Below are positions 17,789-26,897 of a stretch of DNA of 36,471 nucleotides, piece after piece; position 1 is the stretch's first letter, and every line of letters starts with the position of its first letter. The notes under the pieces were generated by a model. The model had not been told where the DNA came from, did not search any database, and worked only from the letters and a program-made list of their open reading frames with translations. The position numbers were made by a program, and so were the translations under genes. This DNA comes from Mollicutes bacterium (GTDB lineage: Bacteria; Bacillota_I; Bacilli_A; Izemoplasmatales; Izemoplasmataceae), in NCBI GenBank assembly GCA_003559235.1, contig PWME01000161.1, positions 1 to 36,471 of the forward strand. The letters are read 5' to 3'.

Positions 17789-19483
17789 TTATCCATCCGT
17801 AATGTCATCACATTCTAATAAACTGCGAATGTGGGTGATTTGTTTTTGGCGTTCTTGCTTTCGGTAAGTAGTTTGCAAGTTTTGCACAAGTAAGACACAC
17901 ATAACAAGCATGAGTAAGACAAAAGGTAAGCCGGTTAAAATGACGGCATCTTGTAAGGTTTCTAACGCCATCTCACCGCCAATAATGATTAACATTGCGG
18001 CGATAAACCCTTCCGCAAGGGCCCATAAGACCCGTTGTCTTGACTTTGTCGAGGTTTTCCCACCGGATGTGATGGCATTGACAACAATCGATCCTGAATC
18101 GCTTGAGGTGATAAAAAAGAAAATAATAATACCCGTAGCGAGAACGCTTAGTAAGACAACGGCAACGTTTTGAAATAACGCGATGTCTAAGCGTTCAATG
18201 AGCTCAAAGAGCGCAATCGGCAGTTGTTCACTGGATAAGTTGTATAAATCCCCACCACTCGCAAACCCATCAATACTAAACGCGGTGCCACCAAAGGTGC
18301 TTAACCAAATAAATGAAATGAGCGACGGCACAAGCAAAACGGCGATAATGAACTCTCTTATGGTACGCCCTTTTGAGACGCGTGCGATAAACATACCGAC
18401 AAACGGACTCCACGATACCCACCATGCTAAGTAAAAGATTGTCCACGCACTTTGCCATTCTCGCGCCGAACCACTTTCTAATGCCAAAAAGAAACTTGCG
18501 CTTGGAAGGTCACTAACATAATGCCCAAGTGATGTGGTAAAAAGGCGAATGATGTAAAGGGTTGGGCCGAGTAAAATAATAAGTATCATAAAGATGAATG
18601 CCAGTTTGATGGTCCACTTTGATAAGGTTTTTACGCCTTTATCAATGCCTGATAAAATGGAATAAACCGCCACGAGCGTGATGACGGTAATTAAGATCAC
18701 TTGCATAAACGTTGAAATCGAAAGTCCAACCAAATAGTTAAGACCACTGTTAATTTGTTGGACACCAAGGCCGAGTGATGTGGCTAATCCCACCATGGTT
18801 GCGACCACGGCAATTAAGTCAATGATGTCCCCCAGCCGTCCAAACACGCGCTCTTTAAAGAGTGGATAAAAAACAGAACGCAAGGATAAAGGCATGTTTT
18901 TATTATAAGCAAAATACGCCAGCGATAAGGCCATGACCGCATAAATTGCCCACGGGTGTAAGCCCCAATGTAAAAACGTTGAAGCCATGGCGCTGATGGC
19001 GCCATTTTCATGATTGAAAATAGGACCGGGATTATTAAAGTGACTGAGCGGTTCACCAACAGCCCAAAACATGAGCCCGATGCCCATGCCCGCAGATAAA
19101 AGCATCGAGTACCATGCGAAGTTTGAAAACTCCGGTCTGGCTTTCATCCCACCCAAACGCACGCGGCCTAATTTTGAAAAGGCGAGAAATATACAAAGCA
19201 AAATAAAACTGTTCACAATGAGAATAAATAACCAATCGGCATTGCTAACCACACTTTCACGCACGCGTGAAAGCACTTCGTTGGCCGGCGCAAGGCCAAA
19301 TACTTGGGCATTGGCTAAAACCGAATACAGTCCTAATAAGCATACCATTACAATCGTGCCAATCGACACAAAAAGGTTTAAATCAAAGCCCCACTTATTA
19401 AAGTTCCTCTCATACAGCTTCTTTTCCATCGCTTCTTGTATAGCTTTTTGATCGGTTGGTTTTTGTTCAAGCATGTCCATCAC
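17789..19483 (-). CDS. BCCT family (betaine/carnitine/choline) transporter
   Basis: 'GMGIGLMFWAVGEPLSHF', 'TFLHWGLHPWAIYA', 'WTIFYLAWWVSWSPFVGMFIARVSKGRTIREF', 'FFITSSDSGS'. Confidence 0.95.
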   Translation of the reverse strand: MMDMLEQKPTDQKAIQEAMEKKLYERNFNKWGFDLNLFVSIGTIVMVCLLGLYSVLANAQVFGLAPANEVLSRVRESVVSNADWLFILIVNSFILLCIFLAFSKLGRVRLGGMKARPEFSNFAWYSMLLSAGMGIGLMFWAVGEPLSHFNNPGPIFNHENGAISAMASTFLHWGLHPWAIYAVMALSLAYFAYNKNMPLSLRSVFYPLFKERVFGRLGDIIDLIAVVATMVGLATSLGLGVQQINSGLNYLVGLSISTFMQVILITVITLVAVYSILSGIDKGVKTLSKWTIKLAFIFMILIILLGPTLYIIRLFTTSLGHYVSDLPSASFFLALESGSAREWQSAWTIFYLAWWVSWSPFVGMFIARVSKGRTIREFIIAVLLVPSLISFIWLSTFGGTAFSIDGFASGGDLYNLSSEQLPIALFELIERLDIALFQNVAVVLLSVLATGIIIFFFITSSDSGSIVVNAITSGGKTSTKSRQRVLWALAEGFIAAMLIIIGGEMALETLQDAVILTGLPFVLLMLVMCVLLVQNLQTTYRKQERQKQITHIRSLLECDDITDG

Positions 19484-19556
19484 TCCCTAAAAAGCATTAT
19501 CACACCCATCATAACATATTCATTAAAACGATGCATGCCACGATAATTGCTTGCTT

Positions 19557-19587
19557 TTGAAGACACACTTTGATAAAGATAAAGTGT
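19557..19587 (+). promoter_or_regulatory. Promoter with overlapping inverted repeat upstream of fetAB-like genes
   Basis: TTGAAG (19557-19562), 17 nt, TAAAGT (19580-19585); ACACTTT-N9-AAAGTGT (19565-19587) spans the spacer and -10. Confidence 0.5.
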
Positions 19588-19609
19588 CACATTTTTTCAG
19601 GAGGAAAGC

Positions 19610-20245
19610 ATGTTTAGACTCGAAAATGTAAAGTATAAAGATGTGCTCCATATTGAAACGCTTGCGTTTCCTGCACATAAAATTACTTGTCTAGTTGGGC
19701 CTTCGGGTGGCGGAAAAACCACCTTGCTTAAGTTGCTTAATAAAATACTTACCCCTGATGAAGGTGCGGTTTTTTACAAAGAAAACAATCTCGAAACAAT
19801 TGATAGTGTGATGCACCGTAGAGACGTTGTCTTATTGTCGCAAACGCCGTTTATCTTTCCCGGCACAATAAGAGACAATTTGTTAAAAGGATTGCGTTAC
19901 CAAGGCAAACACCGAGAGGATGCCACCCTTTTAGAAGCGTTAAAACGTGTGGCATTAACCCAAAGTTTAGATGATGATGCGGATACGCTTTCGGGTGGTG
20001 AAAAACAACGCCTTGCACTGGCAAGAATCATGGTGTTAGATGCACAATGTATTTTGCTAGATGAACCCTCAAGTGCACTTGATGATGAAACGGAAATGCG
20101 GATTGTGGATGATGTGGTTGCGTATGTAAGAGCACATAAAAAAACGCTTATTATGGTAACCCATGCAAAGTCTATCGCCAAAAAAGTTGGCGCTCATACC
20201 TGCACCATAGAGGCTGGACGCTTAAAGGGGTGTGAAACGGCATGA
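19610..20245 (+). CDS. ABC transporter ATP-binding protein, FetA/YbbL-like
   Basis: GPSGGGKTT, LSGGEKQRLALAR, CILLDEPSSALDDET; directly overlaps the UPF0014 permease gene. Confidence 0.85.
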   Translation: MFRLENVKYKDVLHIETLAFPAHKITCLVGPSGGGKTTLLKLLNKILTPDEGAVFYKENNLETIDSVMHRRDVVLLSQTPFIFPGTIRDNLLKGLRYQGKHREDATLLEALKRVALTQSLDDDADTLSGGEKQRLALARIMVLDAQCILLDEPSSALDDETEMRIVDDVVAYVRAHKKTLIMVTHAKSIAKKVGAHTCTIEAGRLKGCETA

Positions 20246-21024
20246 ATGATGACATTGTGATTCTTGCACCGTGGCAAGTTGGTGTGGCGTATATATTTGT
20301 TATTATTGTACTAACGATTTTAAAGCATCGTGGCATTAAACGTGAAAAAGTATTATTATATGGGACACTGAGAATGAGTGTGCAACTTATACTTGTTGGG
20401 TTTATCTTGACATGGATTATTGAAAACCCGCATCCGCTTATTACCGTATTCATTGTTTTGGTTATGGTGTCATTTGCGGCATTAACCGTAATGCGTAAAT
20501 TCAAAGAAACGATGTCAAAACCGCTTGCGCGCGTTGTGACGCTTTCACTTTTTGTTGGAACCTTGCCTGTATTGTTATTCTTTTTTGCGGTAGTGATTGG
20601 CATTCGCCCAATTTATGATCCGCAGTACGTCATTCCGATTACAGGGATGATTGTTGGAAACAGTATGACGGGGATTTCACTTGGTGTGCATACGTTACTA
20701 ACCCGTTTTACAAAAGGCAAAGCAGAAATAGAAGAAGCGCTGATTTTAGGCGCGACACCTAAAGATGCGTCAAAACCGATTGTCGATGATGCCTTTGACG
20801 CTGCAATTATGCCAACCCTCAACAGCATGCTTGGCATGGGAATTATTTTCTTGCCTGGGATGATGACAGGGCAAATACTTTCAGGCGTTGACCCGTCGTT
20901 GGCAATTTCATATCAAATCGCCATTATGCTTGGTATTTTAGGTGGTGTCAGTTTAACGACCTATGCCTTTTTACAATGGGGTTATAAAACGTTTTTCAAC
21001 CGTGAGGCACAACTGATTGCCTAA
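20242..21024 (+). CDS. UPF0014 family permease, FetB/YbbM-like (iron export)
   Basis: 'ILKHRGIKREKVLLYGTLRMSVQLILVGF', 'PITGMIVGNSMTGISLG', 'LILGATPKDA', 'FLPGMMTGQILSG'. Confidence 0.92.
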   Translation: MNDDIVILAPWQVGVAYIFVIIVLTILKHRGIKREKVLLYGTLRMSVQLILVGFILTWIIENPHPLITVFIVLVMVSFAALTVMRKFKETMSKPLARVVTLSLFVGTLPVLLFFFAVVIGIRPIYDPQYVIPITGMIVGNSMTGISLGVHTLLTRFTKGKAEIEEALILGATPKDASKPIVDDAFDAAIMPTLNSMLGMGIIFLPGMMTGQILSGVDPSLAISYQIAIMLGILGGVSLTTYAFLQWGYKTFFNREAQLIA

Positions 21025-21048
21025 TGGGTTTATAGGAAGGGATACTTT

Positions 21049-22056
21049 ATGAATAATCCAAAAACGATTCGTGCCATAGAAAAAGCGCTTTATACATTTT
21101 TAGATATTTATTTTACCGCACGCGATACAGAAGGTACGTACGCATATTTTTCTGATTTTTTAACAGGATTTGGGTCTTCAAAAGATGAAAATGCATTTGA
21201 TGTTGATCAAGCGAAGGCGTTTTTTGCGCGTGATATACGTGAAGCCCCAAATCCAATTCATTTCACTATTGAACAGTTAACCATTACAGCCCCAAATGAT
21301 GAAACAGGGTTTGTGACGTTTTTGTTATCGATTTCAACCGTGCTACATAAACAAGTCGTTAGCTTTAATCGCTTGCGTTACACCCTTTCCTTTATAAAAA
21401 AAGCAGACCAGTGGCAAATAGCGCAAAAACACTTATCATTCCCATCGAGTATTACTGGCTCGGATGAAGGCTATCCAGTAAAAGAATTAGAAGCCCGCTA
21501 CCAGACAGTAAAAAGACTTGTTGATGAAAAAACTGAAGCGCTTGAAGAGGCGTTAGAAAAAATCACTACACTTGCCAATACGGATTCCTTAACCAATTTG
21601 CCCAATCGGCACTTTATTGAATCCCGCTTAGCGTCCCAGCTAAAGCATTTAAACGGGGATGAAGCTTTGTTTGCGATTATTATGGTTGACATCGATAGTT
21701 TTAAGACTATCAACGATACCTATGGCCACTTAAAAGGAGACACGATCTTACGTGCTATGGCCCATACCTTAGCATCCCAGCTTGAAACATCAGAAAATAT
21801 TGGCCGCTGGGGTGGTGAAGAGTTTATTATCCTGTGTCCAGGATGCTCTGAACAAGAAACGATGAAGAAAGCTGAAGCGATCCGACAGGATTTAAGCCAA
21901 AAAACGTTTGATAACATCGGCATTCAAACCGCAAGTTTTGGGATTGCAAGCTACCAAAAAGGCGATACAGTAGAAAGCATGATTATGCGTGGTGACCGTG
22001 CACTATATGAAGCGAAGCGATTAGGAAAAAATCGCGTTGTTGTATACAAACCATAA
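21049..22056 (+). CDS. GGDEF-domain protein (diguanylate cyclase) with NTF2/SnoaL-like N-terminal domain
   Basis: 'DSLTNLPNRHFIESRL', 'IMVDIDSFKTINDTYGH', 'GRWGGEEFIIL'. The N-terminal ~140 aa is NTF2-like in pattern (inference). Confidence 0.88.
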   Translation: MNNPKTIRAIEKALYTFLDIYFTARDTEGTYAYFSDFLTGFGSSKDENAFDVDQAKAFFARDIREAPNPIHFTIEQLTITAPNDETGFVTFLLSISTVLHKQVVSFNRLRYTLSFIKKADQWQIAQKHLSFPSSITGSDEGYPVKELEARYQTVKRLVDEKTEALEEALEKITTLANTDSLTNLPNRHFIESRLASQLKHLNGDEALFAIIMVDIDSFKTINDTYGHLKGDTILRAMAHTLASQLETSENIGRWGGEEFIILCPGCSEQETMKKAEAIRQDLSQKTFDNIGIQTASFGIASYQKGDTVESMIMRGDRALYEAKRLGKNRVVVYKP

Positions 22057-22088
22057 AAAAACACCATCGTTCGTTTGGTGTTTTTTTT
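22055..22088. terminator. Bidirectional Rho-independent terminator
   Basis: AAAAAAACACCA tcgttcgtt TGGTGTTTTTTTT. Confidence 0.85.
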
Positions 22089-23850
22089 ATGCAAATAGGA
22101 TTAAGAACCACTCGCCAATGCGGGCAATCAAGCCCCCAATGCCAATTGCTGTGACGGTTGTAAAGACAAATACCCCAACCGCTACGCGACCATTGAATTC
22201 TTTTGCGAGCGTCGCAATCATCGCAATGCAAGGCACATAAAGCAGTGCTACAATGGCTGCGGTAATAAACTGTAACGTTGTGAGTGTCATATCAAAAAGC
22301 GGTAAGACCGCAAGTTCACGCCGAATAACACCAAGCAATAATGGTGTAGAGGCTTCTTCAGGAAGCCTTAGCCACCCTGAAACAACAGGGGAAAGGCCTT
22401 CGCCGATAACTTGTAAAACGCCAAATTCATACAAAAAGGCCGTAAAGAAAATGGCGATGATCATTGGCGTGGCACCATCTTTAATGTAGTATTTAATACG
22501 CATGGCAATTTTTTTGCCTAAAATACGGGGTTTCGGCATCAAAAGCTGTGGGAGTTCATACAGGGTAAACGGCGCTTTTTCTTTATTCATTTTATCCATG
22601 ACAAAGCCCGTAATTATAAGCGTGACAATCGAAAAAGCAAAGACAAACACCAACGCCAAAAGTGATCGTTCACTTAACAAAGCAATAAACGCTCCCGTTT
22701 GTGAGACGCACGGAACGGCAAGGGAGATCATGACGGCTAAGCTGAGGCGTGCTTTTTTTGAGGGCAGAGAACGGGTTGCCATAATGGCGGGAATGCCACA
22801 GCCATACCCAAGCAAAAGCGGAATAATGCTTGAACCAGGCAAACCAATTTTTTTAAAAACCCCATCAAGTAAAACGGCAAGTCTTGGAAGATAACCCGTG
22901 TCTTCTAAGATACTTAGCATCGCGTAAAAGCTAATAACATACGGAAGCACAAGCGCAAAAGGCCATTCTATACCTTTAATGAGAAATCCATAATCCCCGA
23001 TAAGCACATTTTTCAAACTTTCATTGGTGATAAAAGCAGTAACGGATTGTTCGATAAAAGGAAAAAGGCCTTCTCTAAGCAAGGGGAGTAAAATAAATTG
23101 TCTTAACCCCATACCCAAACCAATTACTAAACCAAATGCGAGGCCTAACATAAGTATGGCAATGAGTAAACCAGGAAAAGGGCGAATGAGAAAGGCATAT
23201 TTTTCATTGGGATCATAGGGGTCAACGGGACGTTTTACGGCACGTTTAACAATCCGTTCAACATCTTCCCACCGCGCTTCATCACCTTCTTGAAGTAAAA
23301 AGTCTGCACTGGGATTATCAAGGCGGTTTTTTAAGGTGGTTTTCAGCGCATCAAGGCTCTTGCCTTCAAGGGCTACGGTTGGGACAACATCAACGTTTAA
23401 TCGGTTCGCAATGATGCGTTCATCGATGGTAATGCCACGCGATTGACTTAAATCATTTCGGTTTAACGCCACAACGGTTGGAATCTTGTATTCAAGCACT
23501 TGCATAAGTAAAAACAAACTGCTTTCAAGGTTGAGCGCATCAAGCACGAATAAGACGGCATCAGGTTTTTCGTTGAGCATGTCGATGGCGACTTGTTCAG
23601 CGGCATCAATGCCTTGTTTAATGTTGTAAACCCCAGGCGCATCTTTTAAGACATAACGGATTTCATCGATACTCATGAAGCCATTGACATATTCAACGGT
23701 CGTGCCTGGATAGTTTGAAACGGTGACGTGCATGTTGGTATAACGTGAAAAGATGGCGCTTTTCCCAACATTGGGTAAGCCCATCAATAAAATCGTTTTA
23801 TGGTTATGCGCCATAGGAACGGAACTTTTATTTTCATGACACTGTGCCAT
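22087..23850 (-). CDS. feoB: Ferrous iron transport protein B
   Basis: G1 'GLPNVGKS', 'NYPGTTVEY', G3 'DAPGVY', G4 'NRND'; Gate motifs 'LPRLAVLLDGVFKKIGLPGSSIIPLLLGYGCGIPAIMATR'. Confidence 0.93.
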   Translation of the reverse strand: MAQCHENKSSVPMAHNHKTILLMGLPNVGKSAIFSRYTNMHVTVSNYPGTTVEYVNGFMSIDEIRYVLKDAPGVYNIKQGIDAAEQVAIDMLNEKPDAVLFVLDALNLESSLFLLMQVLEYKIPTVVALNRNDLSQSRGITIDERIIANRLNVDVVPTVALEGKSLDALKTTLKNRLDNPSADFLLQEGDEARWEDVERIVKRAVKRPVDPYDPNEKYAFLIRPFPGLLIAILMLGLAFGLVIGLGMGLRQFILLPLLREGLFPFIEQSVTAFITNESLKNVLIGDYGFLIKGIEWPFALVLPYVISFYAMLSILEDTGYLPRLAVLLDGVFKKIGLPGSSIIPLLLGYGCGIPAIMATRSLPSKKARLSLAVMISLAVPCVSQTGAFIALLSERSLLALVFVFAFSIVTLIITGFVMDKMNKEKAPFTLYELPQLLMPKPRILGKKIAMRIKYYIKDGATPMIIAIFFTAFLYEFGVLQVIGEGLSPVVSGWLRLPEEASTPLLLGVIRRELAVLPLFDMTLTTLQFITAAIVALLYVPCIAMIATLAKEFNGRVAVGVFVFTTVTAIGIGGLIARIGEWFLILFA

Positions 23851-23861
23851 GATGCACCACG

Positions 23862-24122
23862 CTACTTCCTGATGATAATTTGCTTAGCGATTTCACGATC
23901 AATGACAATAGAGCGGTCGTTGATGTGCAAAATACATGGTCCTTTTGCTAAACTTTTGGCAACCATTTTTACGGTTTTTCCAATCCGAACGCCAAGCGAT
24001 GCGAGTAAACCAACGTCTGGAATGGATGTAATGATGCCTTCATCGCCACGTTCCATAGAAAACAGTGTGTTTAATGCGATGGGTGGTGTTGGGTGATAGG
24101 TATGGGTATTTGGTGTTTGCAT
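23862..24122 (-). CDS. feoA: FeoA domain protein
   Basis: 'LLASLGVRIGKTVKMVAKSLAKGPCILHINDRSIVIDREIAKQIII', immediately upstream of feoB. Confidence 0.85.
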   Translation of the reverse strand: MQTPNTHTYHPTPPIALNTLFSMERGDEGIITSIPDVGLLASLGVRIGKTVKMVAKSLAKGPCILHINDRSIVIDREIAKQIIIRK

Positions 24123-24185
24123 AAGGGCACCTCACAATGGTTGTTTAAGGTATTAATTAGAAAGATTTCAAATTATTTCACTTTG

Positions 24186-24214
24186 AGTATAACGCAGGCA
24201 AGAAGGCGTGTCAA
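24186..24214 (-). promoter_or_regulatory. Promoter for feoAB
   Basis: Minus strand TTGACA (24209-24214), 17-nt spacer, TATACT (24186-24191). Confidence 0.8.
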
Positions 24215-24261
24215 CACTATCTATAGAAATTATAAATAAGCGCCTAAAGTGGTATGACAAC

Positions 24262-24795
24262 TTAAAATTGTAACAAGACTGAATCGTGAAACGCGCGCAT
24301 CCCGTGGACCACATAATCTTGAATGTTGTACCGCGCATCTAACGCGTCATATTGCTCAGTAAAACGTGGCGATGGTCTTCGTACAATGATTGTTTTGATG
24401 CCTTGTGAGTATAACGTTTCAATGGTTTCATTCAAAGGGGTAACTTGCAATGCGAGGATTGCCGCATCAAAGGAAGCATTTCCGTTATCAAGCGAGGTTG
24501 TATGAATATCGATAAACGCATCAAGCGCATGCTTTTTTACGACGCGCCTTGCTCGCTTAACGGCATAATGATCGATGTCAATGGCTGTGACATGACAGCC
24601 TTGCAGGGTTGCTAACCATAATGGGGTAAAGGGAAACGCGCCTGAACCAATAAAAAGCACTTTTGCTCCATCCTTAAGGCTTAGCATACTTAGTTCACGA
24701 TCAATTACGGCTTTGTAAGCATGGTGATAAAGGTGCGCGAAGCAGTGGCTGTAACTGAATAATTTCTCACTGTTTTTGACAATTGACTTTAACAT
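24262..24795 (-). CDS. Nicotianamine synthase-like / SAM-dependent methyltransferase-fold protein
   Basis: 'KVLFIGSGAFPFTPLWLATLQGCHVTAIDIDHYAV' matches the NAS-type SAM-binding motif pattern (G-S-G-x-x-P-x-T). Confidence 0.65.
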   Translation of the reverse strand: MLKSIVKNSEKLFSYSHCFAHLYHHAYKAVIDRELSMLSLKDGAKVLFIGSGAFPFTPLWLATLQGCHVTAIDIDHYAVKRARRVVKKHALDAFIDIHTTSLDNGNASFDAAILALQVTPLNETIETLYSQGIKTIIVRRPSPRFTEQYDALDARYNIQDYVVHGMRAFHDSVLLQF

Positions 24796-24956
24796 AACGG
24801 CTTCCTCACTACATTATAAGATTAATTATAAAAATTACAAAAAGTGTTGTTCGCGACAAACATAACGGTTACAATAGGGTTGGTTTCATTGTTTGTAAAA
24901 ATTATGAATAACGTATTAATTGTACGTGATAATGGCAAATTATGCAATGAAAAGGT

Positions 24957-25469
24957 GTGACAATAATGATAGAAGCACTAACCAATTTGTTTGAGTCAGT
25001 GGCGCGCAGATTTCCTAGCGTGCGCCCGCTGTTTTCATTATATTATGATCGCATGTGTGAACGAGAGATTTTGGCAGTAAGAATGCAACCGCATCATCGT
25101 GTGCTTTTTATTGGCGCTGGTGCTTACCCTTATAGTGCGATGATGTATGCCAAAACGGGTGCGATGGTGACGGCAATTGATCGTGCGCGCGCCGCAGTCA
25201 TATCGGCAAGCCGCTATGCGCATGAGCGCTTGCGCTTCATTGAAGCGGATGGGGCAACGTTTGATATGGCACACTACGATACCATTATTATTGCAAAACA
25301 AGTTGTAGAGAAACAGTTTATTATCAATCAAATTAAAAAAACGGCGAACCGCCGTGTACGTATCTTAGTTCGCAGTGGAAAATCATGTCCATGTGCAAAG
25401 GGGTGCGCTTTACAATCGTTATCACACCGCGGTCGCTTGGTGAAACATTCATGGATGATAACGTTATGA
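24957..25469 (+). CDS. Nicotianamine synthase-like / SAM-dependent methyltransferase-fold protein (paralog of preceding)
   Basis: 'RVLFIGAGAYPYSAMMYAKTGAMVTAIDRARAAV' aligns with the divergent neighbour; start codon uncertain (24957 or 24966). Confidence 0.6.
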   Translation: MTIMIEALTNLFESVARRFPSVRPLFSLYYDRMCEREILAVRMQPHHRVLFIGAGAYPYSAMMYAKTGAMVTAIDRARAAVISASRYAHERLRFIEADGATFDMAHYDTIIIAKQVVEKQFIINQIKKTANRRVRILVRSGKSCPCAKGCALQSLSHRGRLVKHSWMITL

Positions 25470-26407
25470 AAACCATGCGTAAATACGGTGGGTTTTTCGT
25501 TGGCATATCGCTGATTGCGTTTTTGTTATTTAGAACGGATTTCAGTGAAATTCGCCGCGCATTTTCGCAATTTCAGCCCGTGATTTTTTTTATGCTTGCT
25601 ATCATGCAGTTCATCACCATGTTAGTAATTACAGCGCAATGGCGACTTTTAGCGTTTCATATGGCAGACCCGATTCGCTTCAAAAGTTTGTTTGTGATGA
25701 ATATGGGGGGTGCCTTGCTTGAAAGTGTGACCCCAGCCGCAAAGAGCGGTGGCGAAATGTATAAGGTATATTATTTACGTGTGAAAGAAGCGTGGCATAG
25801 TGCGCAAGCCCTCAGTCTTGTGGGGGTTCAAAAGCTGTGTAGTTTTACGACATTTTTGGTGCTCTTTTTGGTCGCATTGGTTTTGATGCTTTGGCAAGGC
25901 ATTGTTTTAGAGGGTGCGCTTCTGCATGCTACTTTGGGTTTTCTTGGGCTTGTGGTAGGGATCGTTGGTGTGACTTTGGTGTTGGTTTTTAAACAACATA
26001 AAACGCGTTGGTTCGCTGATTTAAAGAAAGCCTTGATGCGCTTTAAAGAAAAACGCATGCTTTGGGGGGGACACGTTGGCATCGGATTATTGATTTGGTT
26101 CTTTTATGTGCTTAAAACGACGGTGCTTTTGGAAGCCTTTGATGTTTCAATGCCGTTTGTTGTGGCATTGAGTGCAACGATGATTGCTTATACGGTTTCA
26201 ATGTTGCCGATAACGCCTGGTGGGCTTGGAACGTTTGAAGGGACGTTTGTGTGGATTGCAACACGCTTTATGGTCGATGCAGGGATTGCATTGGTGGTTG
26301 TTTTAACGTTACGCTTATTTACCTTCTGGATGCGTTTTTTGGTAAGTGTAGTGGTGGTTGCTTTTGTACATGTGAAAGGGTGGTTGCCCCATGCAAAAAC
26401 GGCTTAA
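25454..26407 (+). CDS. UPF0104 / lysylphosphatidylglycerol synthase TM-region (AglD-like) membrane protein
   Basis: 'MNMGGALLESVTPAAKSGGEMYKVYYL', 'LPITPGGLGTFEGTFVW' are characteristic of the family. Start inferred at ATG 25454; 25385 is an upstream alternative. Confidence 0.85.
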   Translation, partial: DDNVMKTMRKYGGFFVGISLIAFLLFRTDFSEIRRAFSQFQPVIFFMLAIMQFITMLVITAQWRLLAFHMADPIRFKSLFVMNMGGALLESVTPAAKSGGEMYKVYYLRVKEAWHSAQALSLVGVQKLCSFTTFLVLFLVALVLMLWQGIVLEGALLHATLGFLGLVVGIVGVTLVLVFKQHKTRWFADLKKALMRFKEKRMLWGGHVGIGLLIWFFYVLKTTVLLEAFDVSMPFVVALSATMIAYTVSMLPITPGGLGTFEGTFVWIATRFMVDAGIALVVVLTLRLFTFWMRFLVSVVVVAFVHVKGWLPHAKTA

Positions 26408-26897
26408 ACCGTATGTCGCAAACGCGATGACGATTGTTGGCATCTTCCTTGCATTGAGTGCGCTCTATTTCGCATTACAAGGACTGATCACGTTGGTAAT
26501 CGGGTTGGTTTTAATCAGTGCCGTGATCGATTTCTTTGATGGACGTGTGGCGAGAAAACTAACAACGGAAAGTCGCTTTGGAAGTTGGTTGGATACGATT
26601 CATGATTTTTTGGCGTTTGGCATGGTACCAGCGGTTATGCTTGTTTATTTATATGCTGAATCGTTACTTTATATCATCGCGGCGAGTGTTTATGTCATGG
26701 CAACGTTTTTACGTTTGATACGATTCATGAAACTGCGTCAGTCCAATCGCTTCACTGGTTTGCCTGCCCCTGCAGCGGGCGTGCCTTTTGTGCTTGCACT
26801 AAGCGTTGTATTGCATGGAGGGCACTTTGGGTTTGCGGTCATGGCCATTGTGTTTGCAGGCTTAATGGTTGCGCCCTTTTCTATTAAAAAGCCTTAA
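26391..26897 (+). CDS. CDP-alcohol phosphatidyltransferase (PssA-like)
   Basis: Complete CDP-AP motif 'DGRVARKLTTESRFGSWLDTIHD' (DGxxARx8Gx3Dx3D). Confidence 0.9.
   Translation: MQKRLKPYVANAMTIVGIFLALSALYFALQGLITLVIGLVLISAVIDFFDGRVARKLTTESRFGSWLDTIHDFLAFGMVPAVMLVYLYAESLLYIIAASVYVMATFLRLIRFMKLRQSNRFTGLPAPAAGVPFVLALSVVLHGGHFGFAVMAIVFAGLMVAPFSIKKP

Noticed and set aside
25371-25470. Frameshift at the C-terminus of the second NAS-like protein (odd 'SCPCAKGC' sequence overlapping the next ORF)
   Set aside because: The last 16 residues ('LSHRGRLVKHSWMITL') align with the paralog's end ('VVHGMRAFHDSVLLQF') without gaps, so the frame is probably right and the next gene starts at 25454.
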